Positions 34,081 to 45,622 of a stretch of DNA of 64,000 bases are shown here, in pieces. Both the position numbers and the translations under genes were made by a program. Position 1 is the first letter of the stretch, and each line of letters opens with the position of its first letter. Origin of the DNA: Cryptomeria japonica (lineage: Eukaryota > Streptophyta > Pinopsida > Cupressales > Cupressaceae); contig NC_081414.1 of the NCBI RefSeq assembly GCF_030272615.1, positions 53,560,636 to 53,624,635 on the forward strand, read 5' to 3'. Below the pieces are notes generated by a model. It ran no database searches. It saw only the letters and a list, made by a program, of their open reading frames with translations, and had not been told where the DNA came from.

Positions 34081-34799
34081 CTCATCAATATCCTTCCTAT
34101 AAAAATGATGTTCATCATGTCCCGACTTCTTGCAATATCCACAAAAAATATTGTCCTTATATGATTTCCTCTTAGGTGAGAATGGTGAATGACCTTGTCG
34201 TGGAGAGGAATATTGTGCTCCATCTTGTTGTCATTTTGACTTAGGTTGCTTTTTATTCTTTCCTTTTCATTGATTTCTTTGATTCCCTTTATTAGCCACC
34301 AAAGCTTGTGACTTTGAAGATTTGAGAATCCCCATCTTAGTCAACTTAGATTGCTCAAGTATCAACATCTTCGTGAATGAATCAAATGAGGAAGAAGTGT
34401 ATAAAGAACCTTGAGCTAACCTATGGGTGTGAAAGCTAGATACAAAGGTTTCATACTTTGAAGGAAGCTTGTCCAATAAGTTGTAAACCAATTGAGCATC
34501 CTTTTTGTCAATTCCACAATCCTTTAGTTTTGCTCTTAGCTCAATTGATTTTGTGACATAATCATGGATTGTATCAAAATCCTTTGGATCCAAAGTTGTT
34601 AGTTCACTATCAAGCTTGTAGCCCTTAATATCATCAACTTGACCATACAATTTTTGAAAAATATCCAGAGCCTCTTTAATTATGGTACACTTATCAATGT
34701 GAAAAATGAGGTCATCTGATACATACTTTCTAAGAGTTCTAAGTGCCATAGCATTCACAGTAAGCCATTCAATTTGAGCATTAGGATCAGCCTTAGGAT
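34081..34799 (-). pseudogene. Element E gag, truncated by element F
   Basis: Encodes the gag block DPNAQIEWLTVNAMALRTLR through YGQVDDIKGYKLDSELTT and YNLLDKLPSKYETFVSS to a stop at 34267. A damaged knuckle (CGYCKKSGHDEHHFY) follows at about 34147-34103. The N-terminal 40 residues are missing because element F starts here. Confidence 0.78.
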
Positions 34800-36031
34800 T
34801 GTTGGCATTTTGGCACTGAGTTGTCATTGATGTCAATCAGTGGAGATGAAGAGGCAGAGTGTTAAGATGTACAACCAATACTAGATGCTATAATGGTCAA
34901 CAGGTGAAGAACACTTGAAGGCCGTGTCTTGATTGGTGTAATACCGTGTGAAGCTGAGGTGGACAGTAGGGTGTAGCTGGTGAAGTTTCATTTGTAGGGT
35001 TGATGAAACTGATATTCATTATTAATGAAGGAACCACATATCAAGGAATTGTATAAGACTACTTGTGGCTCAAGGAAGAAAGAATGAAAGAGGAAGATCA
35101 GGGGAGTAGTTGGCTTCTAGATCGAAGACAGAAGATCAGATTGAAAGATCACCTTGAGAAGGAAACAACAAAGGTATTAATGGCAATTTGTCAAATGAAA
35201 ATCTGAAATGAAGGATCATGTTTCCCATATTCGAAAAAGCACAAAAATGATGGAGATGAACAGATGGACTTCAAGGAGATTAGATCTTGCAAATCTGATT
35301 GGATTTGATTTGCCTCGAGGATGGTGAAGAATTCCTAACCACCTAGATTTTGAATCTGCTTTTTGGCGGGAACTCATTTTATAAGAAAAAGAAACTATGG
35401 ACTGGGGAGATGAGCTGTTGTGGTGAATATTGTGAAAAAGGAGGGAAGTCAGAAGAATGAATTTGGAAGAGAGGTTTCAATAAAGTCACAGTATGAGGTA
35501 GCAAATAGATCGGTAAGAGGATTCTACTGGTAGTTTCTTGATAGAGTGGAGTGCTAAATCAATATAGTGTGGAAGTGCTAACAACATCCTAGAGTGACAC
35601 AGTGTGTAAAGAGACTGTGAGTAAATTGATTCAAGTGTTGCAAAATACATTTGCAGCAAGGAGCCTTAAATTGCATTTATTTGGTATCTTTGTATACATA
35701 ACCAAGTTGGTGCTTGGTGAAGGGGTTGGTGCTCGTTGGGTTGGTGCCCTAAATCTTTGTAAATATGTGTTTTACCTATGAGGCTGGATTGGAGCAGTAG
35801 TCTTCAACAACTTTTCTCACCGAGGTTTTTCTCATGTTGATTTTTCCTCATAAATCTAGTTTTGTGGTTTGACTATGTGTGCATGGGCTCTTTGGCTTTC
35901 TCTCTTATATTACTTGTCTGACTATTTATAAGATTAAGCATATAATTGATATTCTTAATATTGTTCAAGAAAGTAATTGACCTAGGAACCACTGATTCAT
36001 CCCCCCTCTCTATGTTATTCTATGTTCAACA
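34800..36031 (+). repeat. Element F 5' LTR
   Basis: 1232 bases, TG...CA bounded, ending CCCCCCTCTCTATG..TTCAACA. The PBS TGGTATCAGAGC follows at 36034. Its start agrees with the 13 bases of 3' LTR visible at 60065. Confidence 0.85.
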
Positions 36032-36096
36032 ATTGGTATCAGAGCCAAGTTCTTGATTATCTCTAAACCTTGGGTAGTTTCTAGACCTTGAGCACA

Positions 36097-37768
36097 ATGG
36101 CAAAAAATGAGTCTACCTCCTCAAAAGCCCCCATGTTTGATGGATCTAACTATGCCTTCTAGAGCAGAAGAATGGAAAAATATATTTGATCTCTTGGCTT
36201 TGATGTATGGATGTCAGTCAAAAATGGGTATACTATTGCTAACACTCCTCCCACTGATCCAGATGCAAAGAAGGAGTATGAAAATAATGCAAGGGCTAAA
36301 CATGCCATTTTGAGTGGATTGTCTTATAATAAATTTCTCAAAGTTATGCACTATGCTTCAACAAAGGAAACATGGGACAAGTTGTAGAGTTTGTTTGAGG
36401 GAGATGCAAAGGTTAGGGAGGCCAAACTACAAACTCTAAGGAGCCAACTAGAAAGCATCAAAATGAAAGATGATGAAAAAATTGCAGAATATCTTCATAG
36501 ATTTGATGAAACTATGAATGCTATCAGAGGACTTGGTGAAGAGATTGTAGATGAATTTCTTGTCAAAAACATACTTATATCTCTCACTCACAAATATGAT
36601 ACTAAAGTGTCTACCATAGAATAATCCAAGGATCTAAAGACTTACTATGGATGAACTGTTTGGTTCCTTGACAGCCTATGAGATGATAACTATAGGTGAG
36701 ACTTCCTCAAGAAAAGAAGCTACTTTCAATACCACCAAAAAGGGGAAGGAAGCTATTGCTCTTAAAGAATCTAGTGAAGATTCTGATGCTGAAGTGACAA
36801 ACTTTGTTAGGAAGCTCAGAAGAGGATCTGGCCAGTACAAAGGAAAACTACCATTGAAATGTTTCAATTGTTTGAAGGTAGGACACTTCACTGCAAGCTA
36901 TCCTCACAAAGATACTAGTGGAGATGAGTCAAGAGAACTCATAAGATCTATCAAAAAATACAAAGAAAGGAATGACTATCAATAGAGAAGAAGAGACTAC
37001 CAAAACCAAAACAGTTTATATACCATTGAAGATGACAAAATAGTTGACGAGGATGCATCAGAGGATGATGACCATGAGGACCACAAAAAAGTAAATCTTT
37101 TCATGGCATTTGACAAACCGGTTATTGAAGATGAGGAAGATGAAGATGTTGAGGTTGAAGTGGATTTGGAGAGTGAACTCATCAATGCACTTGAAGAACT
37201 AAGTAAAACAAGAAGATAACTCAAGAGAGTGAAGCTCATTGCAGTAGATGAACAAGATCACTTGAAGCAATCTTTGGAAGAATCCAGTCAAATCATATAT
37301 GACTTAAACCTGCATCTGGAAGAAACTAAGTGAATAGATGAAGCTACTGCCCTTGACTTGACAAAGAAAGAAAAGGAATATCAAGAGCTTGAGGTAGAAA
37401 TATTAAAGCTCAGGAAGGAGCTTGAAGAAAACAAGGAAGAAATAAAGATAAGAAGCAAGTTTGAAGGCAACATTGAAGCCTTGGATAAGATGTTAAGCAA
37501 ACAAAAGCCACCCAAAAACACTAACAGTTTAGGTTTTAAAGTTGGTCAAGGGTCAACCCGCAAAGATAAATATGACAAAGAGATAGTGTTCACTTCATCA
37601 AATAAAGAAGAAGAAAAGAAGACATTCACTGTAGGTAAGGAAACCGACAAAAAGACATATGCTGATGCTACTGGAAATCGACACCCAAATCTGTATGTAG
37701 AAATGAACCAGAGATCACATTTCATGCACAAATTTGTAGAGCCAAGGAGGAATGCTAGGAGTAACTGA
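36097..37768 (+). pseudogene. Element F gag
   Basis: From ATG at 36097 the frame reads KNESTSSKAPMFDGSNYAF, the N-terminus of Copia gag. Stops at 36160 (TAG), 36187 (TGA) and 36385 (TAG) fall where Trp, Arg and Gln codons are expected. The core domain shows LRSQLESIKMKDDEKIAEYL and RFDETMNAIRGLGEEIVDEF. After a frame change near 36625 come MDELFGSLTAYEM and a zinc knuckle CFNCLKVGHFTASY, whose last Cys is Tyr. A long acidic and coiled-coil region (about 37000-37500) follows, with KQKPPKNTNSLGFKVGQGS. That last block matches one in ORF1 of element G. Confidence 0.85.
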
Positions 37769-37792
37769 GAAGGATTCACCAGATTTAACAAC

Positions 37793-38281
37793 ATGAATGG
37801 AAGACCCCCAATGAGGCAGTTCCATTCAAGACCAAGACAACACGGTCGATATGTATCAAACTTTCATGGTTACTGTTACCGGTGCAATAAATTTGGGCAC
37901 ATAATAGCTGATTGTAGGCTAAACAATAAATCCTCTATGAATTTTGAAAGTAGAAATTCATTTAATGTACTCCAAGATATGAATGTTGTTTTCTATCAGT
38001 GTAATGGATATGGACATAAGAGTTTTGATTGTAGGGAGAACCAACAAACATCCTACAACAATATTAGGGGTACTTCCTTTATTGAAAACATAAAATACTA
38101 TAATTGTGAAGAGTTTGGACATAGAGCTAAATTATACAGAAAGAAGAAGAGCAAGCAAGTGAAGGAAATTCCTGATCAAAGGTCAGTATCTAAACCCGAG
38201 TAGAATATAGGAGCTGAAAATAAGAAGGAAATCAAACCGGTTTGGGTTGAAAAAGAAAAGGAAAAGGCAGAATCAAGTCTC
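37793..38281 (+). pseudogene. Element F gag C-terminal zinc-knuckle array
   Basis: Three successive knuckle-like motifs are encoded: CYRCNKFGHIIADC (intact, near 37876), FYQCNGYGHKSFDC (first Cys lost) and YYNCEEFGHRAKLY (first and last Cys lost). A basic linker and a TAG at 38203 follow, then protease. Ordinary Copia gags have one knuckle; the extra array is unusual and is also found in ORF1 of element G. Confidence 0.75.
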
Positions 38282-38875
38282 TTGTTGCAAAATGCCTTGC
38301 ATGCTGAGAGGAAAAATCGATGGGTAGTAGATAGTGGTTACTCAAACCATATGACTGGTGACAAAAGAAAATTCATCAATCTTGAAGATTGGAATGGTGG
38401 ATCAGTAAGGTTTGGAGACAATTTCTCCATCAAAATAAAGGGAAAAGGAACACTAAGCATTGATGGAAAACTAAAAGCACATGATGTATATTATGTGGAA
38501 GGCCTCAAACATAATATGTTGAGTGTGAGTCAAATGTGTGACAAAGGTTACACATTCAACCTTGACTCAGCCGACTGTCAGATAAAGAATGACATCACCG
38601 GTAAGGTGGTGGCAGAGGGAAAGAGAACTAATGGAAATGTTTATAATTTGAAGGAATGCTATGAGTCCCAATGTATGTTAGGACAAGTAGATGAAAGTTG
38701 GATGTGGCACAGAAGATTAGGCCACATAAATTTTGATAACTTGGGTCTAGTGAGAAAAAAGGGATGTGTGAAAAATATTCCACCCATCATCAAACCAGTT
38801 AACACATTTTGTGATGAATGTGTAAAAGGCAAGCAAACAAGAGTAAGTTTGTGGACAAAGGAGCACAACACCTAA
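38282..38875 (+). pseudogene. Element F protease and GAG-pre-integrase segment
   Basis: Begins in linker and shows WVVDSGYSNHMTGDKRKF, the aspartic protease motif. Then come VRFGDNFSIKIKGKGTLSI and KHNMLSVSQMCDKGY, the protease C-terminal part. The integrase zinc-binding HHCC region is WMWHRRLGHINFDNLG and FCDECVKGKQTR. The frame is open over 197 residues and ends with TAA at 38873. This is the best-preserved protease in the window. Confidence 0.87.
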
Positions 38876-39690
38876 AAACCACTTGAAATTGTGCATACAA
38901 ACCTATGTGGTCCAACTAGAACAAGAGCCCTTGCCGATGAAAGATACTTCATGCTTTTCATTGATGACTACTCAAGGATGACATGGTTTACCTTTCTACA
39001 AGATAAATCACAAGCATTCGAAAGATTCAAGATCTTTCAGAAGATGGTGGAAAAGGAAAGTGGGTACAAAGTAAAATGTCTAAGATCAGATAGGAGTGGA
39101 GAGTTCACATCAAATGAATTTAAAGACTATTATGAAAAACATGGAATTAGAAGACATACTCTACTCCTAGGACACCACAACAAAATGGTATGGTAGAAAG
39201 GAAGAACAAGACAATCAAGGAGATGGGTAGAACTATGTTGAATGAGGCCAGTCTAGTGGATATGTATTGGAAAGAAGTTGTCCATACTGCTGCATATACC
39301 TTGAACCGGGTTTAGTTAAGAATAAACAACAAAATGACACCTTATGAACTATGGTATGACCGGAAACCATTAGTCAAATATTTCAAAGTTTTTGAAAGCA
39401 AATGCTTCATTAAGAGAGATATGGATGGTTTGGGAAGTTTTGAGTCTAGAAGTGATGAAGGGATCTTCCTTTGTTACTCATCAAACAAAAAGACCTACAA
39501 ATGCTACAATAAAAGACTAAGAAGAATTGTTGAAACCATTCATGTAAGAATTGATGAGAACATACACAAAGGATGTCAACCACATACCAATCAGAATGAT
39601 GACTTCAATGATGAAAATATTGAAGTTTAGTCTAATACAGAGCCAAAGGAAATACCTCAGAAGGTTTCAAATCGGTATGTATAGTTGAAT
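38876..39690 (+). pseudogene. Element F integrase core and linker
   Basis: Reads EIVHTNLCGPTRTRA, where Asn replaces the first catalytic Asp of the DD35E triad, then FIDDYSRMTWFTF and LRSDRSGEFTSNEF with the second Asp. A frame change near 39150 leads to QNGMVERKNKT with the Glu intact. A TAG interrupts near 39313. MTPYELWYDRKPLVKYFKVF and SRSDEGIFLCYSSNKKTYKC form the C-terminal linker. The integrase is inactive as it stands. Confidence 0.85.
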
Positions 39691-40082
39691 CATATATAAG
39701 AGCAAATTTTGTGAAATAAGAGTGATTGTGTGCAGACTAGAAGAAGACTTACCCGAAATGATGAACAGGTCAACCTATGCCTCATGTCTGAAGTTGAACC
39801 CAAAACCTTCATTGAGGCTAGCAAGAAACAAGAATGGATGGATGCCATGGAAGAAGAAATACACCAAATTGCAAAGAACGAGACTTGGGATTTAGTTCCT
39901 AGACCAGAGGACAAGAACATTATTGGCACAAAGTGGGTCTACCAAAATAAAATGAATGAAGAAGGTAAGGTTGTGAGACACAAAGCTAGAGTAGTGTTTA
40001 AAGGATACTCTCAAGTAGAAGGGATTGACTTAGAAGAAACATTTTTCTCTAGTGGCTAGATTAGAAGCAATTAGGATGTTTT
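39691..40082 (+). pseudogene. Element F reverse transcriptase, N-terminal part
   Basis: RT begins with NLCLMSEVEPKTFIEASKK, EWMDAMEEEIHQIAKNETWD and GTKWVYQNKMNEEGKVVRHK. A frame change near 40045 follows EGIDLEETF, and the next frame reads ARLEAIRMF. The coding sequence then stops at the GTTTT duplication of element G and resumes at 58678. Confidence 0.87.
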
Positions 40083-40876
40083 TGTTGGCATATGCACACT
40101 CCAATGAGACATTGTATGTGATTGAAGGTTTTTTCATTGATGGAAACCTTGCAATCCTACGACACCGAAAAAGGCATTATACCGGCATCAATAGATCACA
40201 CTCTACACTGGCACTCAGGACACCGACACTAGCACAAAGAAAAGAAGTATACCAGCATAGAGGCTGACAAGATTTTGTTATATTATATTTTGTTTATTGT
40301 TGTAAAAACTTTGTAAGCCGACTTGGCAAATTGTAAACTGACTCTTATATATAAAAGAGATCATTGTAGACATTTGGTAATGAGTGAGGAACCATTAACA
40401 AAAATATTAGGTAGACGTATTATGCAAAATATAGGCTAAGGGTTTATATAAGAAGTAGAGCAGCAACCGGTACTGGATCAGGCATTATAGATGCTATTGT
40501 AAAGTAGTACAAGATATTGGATTTGTATAATCCTCATTGTAAGTCAGTGAGACTTCCCATTGAGCAGTGAGCTTTAGGCAGTTGGCCTTCCTACATGTGC
40601 AGGCCCTTATTGTAAGTAATATTCTCTTTTTGGCCAGTGAGTGAATATTGTGGGTTACAAATCGCACCGAGGTTTTTCCCACACCGGGTTTCCTCGTTAA
40701 AACCTTGTGTTATGGTGTGCTTTTCATGTGGATGTTCTTAATTATATTTATTGCATTATTTCTTGCATACCGGTACACTATTATAATATGTTCTACATGT
40801 TTTAATTTAAGAAATATTAAATACCGGTTAGATACTGATTCACCCCCCCCTCTTAGTATCTGTGGGATTCCTAACA
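40083..40876 (+). repeat. Element G 5' LTR
   Basis: 794 bases. It contains a TATA box (CTTATATATAAAAGAG, about 40344-40359), conserved in the other two copies of this LTR, and a CCCCCCCCTCTTAGTATC run before the terminal CTAACA. The PBS starts at 40879. Confidence 0.9.
40345..40356 (+). promoter_or_regulatory. TATA box in element G 5' LTR
   Basis: TATATATAAAAG is retained identically in the 3' LTR (about 58150-58162) and, inverted, in the fragment at 11897-11910, while the surrounding bases vary. It is the likely RNA polymerase II core promoter of the element. Confidence 0.6.
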
Positions 40877-40878
40877 AT

Positions 40879-40890
40879 TGGTATCAGAGC
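40879..40890 (+). other. Element G primer-binding site
   Basis: TGGTATCAGAGC, two bases after the LTR end; initiator methionine tRNA type, the same as elements A and F. Confidence 0.85.
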
Positions 40891-40947
40891 TTGGTCCTCT
40901 ATTTTCAAAAGCCTAACAACTTGAGGAAGATCTTGACACCGGTAAAG

Positions 40948-42105
40948 ATGGAGAATCTGATGAAGCAACTTGAAGGAGCTCTTACAGACTATGATGAAGA
41001 GAAATTGAAAAATATTAAACTAGAAGATGATTTAAGGGCAGCTCAGGATATCATTCAGGCACTTCAAGAAAACTTTACCATTGCAAGAAATAAGAGAAGA
41101 GAACTTTGTGAAAAATTGCAAAATGAGAATGATGAAAATGAATCACTTAATGATATGATAAGCAAGTTGAAACAAGAGAACATGACAACAAAGAATGAGA
41201 TGCAGGATATGACTATGAGATTTTGCAAAGAGATTGAGGATAGGAAGAAGATTGAAGAAGAATTGACTAGAAGACTAAGTGATGCAGCAAATGAGAACAC
41301 AAGACTTAGCTATGAAAATGACATGTTGAAGACATATTTGATGCATACTCAGAATGACTCAAATGAACTGATGAGACAAAAAGAAGTCGTAGAAAGAGAA
41401 CTAGAAACTGCAAATCAACATAAAGAAAAATTCAAGAAAAGCTCAGAGGAACATGGCACCTTACTGAAGAATCAAAAACCTAAAGGTGACACTTCTAGAA
41501 TTGGCTTTGAAGTTGGTGAGAGCTCTGGTACTGCAAATACTCAGGATCACAACAAACCGGTAAGACAACCTAATGCTTATAAATTCAATGGAAAATGCTT
41601 TAACTATAACAAGTATGGTCATAGAGCAAATGAATGTAGATCTAGAAATTATCAGAATATCAACACACCCACCGGTCAATGTTCTAAATGCAACAAAGTT
41701 GGTCACAACTCTAAAAATTGCAGAATGAATGTGAGATGTTATGTTTGTGGAAGATTTGGACATTTATCTAATCAATGCAGAACACAAACCAGCATAGATT
41801 ATGGGAAAGCTATTCAGAAGAATAATGTAACTTGTTATGCATGTAACAAGATTGGGCATATTGCAAAATTCTATAGAAGTAAAGGAACACTAGTAGAAAA
41901 CAAAAGTTCTAGCTTGAAAGGTAAAGAAAAAGTTGAAGAGGTTAAGCAAGAATTCTCAAAACAATGGATTAGAAAAGCTGATCTAAATATTGGGAATACT
42001 CCTCCACTGGTAGAACAAACCAATGCTTCACCGGAAGGATAGAGTGATGCTTCACCAGAAGGATAGAGCAGTGCTCCACCGGCAGGAAGTTCTTCATCTA
42101 ATTGA
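40948..42105 (+). CDS. Element G ORF1: gag-like coiled-coil protein with four zinc knuckles
   Basis: I choose the ATG at 40948 (ENLMKQLEGALTDYDEEKLK) because earlier codons in this open frame lie in the LTR and PBS. Residues about 5-175 are a long charged heptad-rich coiled coil (ELTRRLSDAANENTRLSYEN and neighbours). The following linker, KNQKPKGDTSRIGFEVGESS, matches a block of element F gag. Residues about 215-310 hold four CCHC-type knuckles: CFNYNKYGHRANEC (second Cys lost), CSKCNKVGHNSKNC, CYVCGRFGHLSNQC and CYACNKIGHIAKFY (last Cys lost). TAG stops at 42040 and 42067 interrupt a short ASPEG repeat before TGA at 42103. It lacks the usual N-terminal Copia gag domain. The likely role is RNA binding and assembly; this is inference. 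Confidence 0.75.
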
Positions 42106-42408
42106 AGAAATTTTCCTTGAGGGTTTGGCAGTCTGATGACACATGTGCTATTATTCCCTCGGTTAGAGATAAGAAGTTGAAAATTACTTTTTACCGACAG
42201 ACAATGTTAAGAGAATACTTAACCGACATGCATTTAATGTGGTAGATGGCAAAAAGATACTATAAAATTGAGGTTTTGGCTCCATTCCATTTCACCGAGA
42301 TTTCAAACCTACAAAGAGCGTGAAGATTCCAAGCTAAGGCATTTTGAGCAAGAGGCAAGAACACTCCAAGCATTCATCCATCCTAAAGGCAGTAAAAGGT
42401 ATTTAATC

Positions 42409-43676
42409 ATGGCATCCACCTCTGCAATTGAATATATAGAAAACCCTACTATTATCAAAGTGATAAAAAGACCTAGGCCCATATTTCAGTTAGTTCCCAA
42501 AGTAGCAAAGAAAGATGATACCTTAGGTGCTTTTTCTCAAATTCCCAAGGGAGTTGTTTATGCTGAAGACCCCAGAATTTACATCCACTGCAACATTGAG
42601 GAACTAGGAGATGAAGAGATTAAGACCATGTTTAAAACTGTGATATGTGATAAAACTGACAATGTAAAAGATGAACACAAGATCATTGAAACCCTAGGAT
42701 TTACAGAGATCCTTAGCATTCCTGAATTCCACAAGGATGTGATTAGGATAGTCTTAAGCAGGGTACATGGTGAATTTTTTTGGTTAGATGTAGTGCACAA
42801 AATCACTAAGCTGTGAAAGCTGTCACAGGGTTACCGACCACCAGTAAAAGGCTAGATAAAGCCAAGAAGGTATCCAATGACCTAGTTATAAACCTAATTG
42901 GTGCAACATTCGACAAAAGGTCCCTAAGAGTTAATGATGTAATGGACATTAATGTGAGATTTATCAGCATGATATTAGGGTATAAAGCTACTCATTCAAA
43001 TAGACTCAATTCAGTTTCAAGTTTATGCATTAAGAGTGCTTATGATATGGTCACAAAAAATGAAAAGATTGATATATGTGAGTGGTTAAAAGATGAATTA
43101 ATTGACAACCTTGTAAAGATTAAGAAGGACAAGAAAGGAACTTTTAGGTTTGGAAATCTGTTAGTATGTCTGATGCTACATATAACAAAATAGGTTCCCA
43201 GTATAGGCTACAAAGAACTTGGTTATGATATACCAGTAGGTAAATAGTAAACAGAACTATTCAATAACATGGGAGAAAACAAGGAAAACAATATTCATGA
43301 CTTCTTTCAAGAATTAAAGGCCAAAATGAAGAAAAGAATCAGGTTATCACAAAAGATTGTCAACAAATACAAAGATGAAATATGCTTTGTAATCAAGAAG
43401 GATGAAATCTGGATGGAAGCAGTCATCCCTAGGATAATTTGGGTAACCGAGATGGGCTTGAAACAGATGATCATATAATTGAAACATATGCTAAAGCACT
43501 TCTAGAAGCCCATAGAGAACCTAAGGAAGAAATATTTGGTAGTGCAAAAACTATTGAAAGCCAAATACAATCAAAGAAAAGAGTGAAAAAGGTTGAGGTA
43601 GTTGTAAGGAAAGGTTCCAGACAAGCAAAGGCCATCAAAGAAGATGTATTGAAGAAAACTAGTATAATAGAGGATG
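42409..43676 (+). pseudogene. Element G ORF2, first part: unknown, transposon-associated ORF
   Basis: The ATG at 42409 opens ASTSAIEYIENPTIIKVIKR. The chain continues through YAEDPRIYIHCNIEELGDEE and LSIPEFHKDVIRIVLSRVHG to a TGA at 42814. In shifted frames it reads TTSKRLDKAKKVSNDL, RFISMILGYKATHSNRLNSV, CEWLKDELIDNLVKIKKDKK and KDEICFVIKKDEIWMEAVIP. Stops lie at 43191 and 43245, with frame changes near 42812 and 43440. It ends at the GGATG duplication of Gypsy element I. The helix-rich middle recalls the 'putative plant transposon protein' type ORFs found in large plant retroelements, but I cannot prove the family. There is no catalytic motif. Confidence 0.6.
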
Positions 43677-45275
43677 TGTAACGCCCCACCAAGAACCCTA
43701 AAGGAAAACAACACAACTAGGCAATAAAAGGGCAAAATAATTTTTTTTTTGTTAAAGACTAAGTGCACTAACTAAAACCATTGCATGTTTACCAACACAG
43801 TGGAAGTCTTTCATATGTTTTCCTAAGGGTAACCAACGAAGATTAATTTCGTAGATTATATTAACACCATAGTTAATCCATTTAATTAGATAAATTGAAT
43901 ACTTAAGTTTAAAACTACACATACATCCAAATTTCATAATAAAGAAATAAAAGTATTCCAATGCATCCAATTTCCATAAACCAATTGAACATAAGATCAA
44001 AACAATAACATTCATTTTATTGACATAATAATATTATAATATACATAATTACATGGCTTCCAATAATACCACTGATTACAAAGATACCAAATCAAGATTA
44101 CATAAGAGTCTGATACAATGACCACAAGGTCTCAACTGAACAATGATCTCGAACAAGAGCTGGTACATAAACCACAAACCAAGAAACACCAGCGAAGCCT
44201 TTCCTCACCTAAAGATACAATCCAGAAAATTCGATGGGAAGTGGCACTAACACCCGACCATGTGATCCCGAAATGGAACCACCCCATCATGCTAGGAGAT
44301 AGTAGAAAACCCTCAAGCAAGCAAAGTAAGACAAGTACGAAAGGACTACAAGACTCTACAAACAACCATGTGACTCAACTCACAAAACACTAGTGACTCT
44401 AAGAAGAGAGTGTCATCTCATAGTTTGATGGTTACCATGGTACAACCTCCATAGGTCCTGACCCCCATCCTTAGGTTTCTCCTGGTAACCTCTCCCGAGC
44501 CTCCGGTTTCAACTAAGTCTCATGCAGATCCTACTAATCCTTTCGTGAAGACAAGGTGGTAATTTTTCCATTCCAGGCCTTCTCGTAACATTATGAGCCC
44601 TGTACAAGCACTCACCCATGCACAAGGTACATTTATCTTAATTAATATTTAATCTACCCACCCCCTAATTAATTATTAGGTTATCACTTTTTAACTAACT
44701 CTCGACGGGTTATCCTGTCATCCACTTTGGGCATGACCCTTTCTCGAAAGCTACTCGCTCTCTTAGGACACTAACATGAAATGTTTCTCTCTACGAGAAC
44801 TCTATGGCGAAATAGACAACCATAAACAATCTTGACAAGCACAGGTGAAGGATACACAAATACCAACCCAAGATTGACCATTTGGACAAAAACACACAAT
44901 GGCTTATATCAAATAGGTTATACAACAACACCTGGTCTAGGAGAAATAATAACATAGGACACAATGACCATTTAACGAAAATTGAAATGAAATAAAGCTT
45001 GACTGGGAACACAATATATGCAAGATCCTATTACAGGCAATCTTTCCTTAAAAACAACCAAAACATAAATAACATGCAATTTATGAATTTCCAGATAACA
45101 AGAATTTACAACTATTTAATACCAAAAACATGCACCTTGTCATTTGTCCAAAAAGATTTAAAATAAAAATAATTCTCCTAATGTATTTTCAACATATTCA
45201 TAGAAATTAACATTCCAAACTGTAATTAAATAATATTTAAAATATTATAATAACTACCAAAAGAAAACATATTTA

Positions 45276-45372
45276 ATATAAATATATATATATATATAAA
45301 TATATAAATATATATATATATATAAACACATATATGAATATACATATATTTATTTATATACATATATAATAT
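45276..45372. repeat. AT microsatellite in element I left LTR
   Basis: TATATATA runs with AAATATAAA interruptions. The right LTR has a longer version at 53670-53830, showing length change since insertion. Confidence 0.9.
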
Positions 45373-45518
45373 AACACATAATAAATTTAATTTATCCAAC
45401 CCTTGGGTACGAAACTCGAGACAGTCATACCACAGTATGCACAGGGTTTAGAAATTAATTTAAAACAATTTAAAACCACTTAAAAAATTTGTAAAGGCCC
45501 TTATCATGGTAGCCTAAG

Positions 45519-45622
45519 CTGCCGCCAGTAGCTAGTACTACCGTCCAGTAGCACTGCTACCATCGGTAGTACTGGGTACTACCGCCGGTAGCGGATGCTA
45601 CCGTAGGTAGTATGCCCTACCC
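45519..45622. repeat. Palindromic CTACCGCCGGTAG repeat block, left LTR
   Basis: GC-rich island in an AT-rich LTR made of repeated AGTACTACCG, CCGGTAGC and TAGTACTG units that read as short inverted repeats. The homologous block is at 53968-54092 in the right LTR with an altered unit number, so it is both conserved and unstable. Confidence 0.8.

Larger units (their letters stand above)
32046..34799 (-). mobile_element. Element E: second copy of the D family, cut by element F
   Basis: The left LTR (32046-32504, 459 bases) starts TGTGAGATTTTTCCAAG and ends TTTACACCAACA like element D. The C-rich tract (polypurine tract on minus) follows. Internally the same order as D is found: unassigned ORF, protease, knuckle, gag. 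The gag is interrupted at 34799 by the LTR of Copia F. The rest of E, including its other LTR, should lie beyond the right edge. Like D it has no integrase or RT, so the absence is a feature of the family and not of a single copy. Confidence 0.87.

Noticed and set aside
40648-40947. Upstream extension of G ORF1 into the LTR
   Set aside because: It covers LTR and PBS sequence; the ATG at 40948 after the leader is the sensible start.
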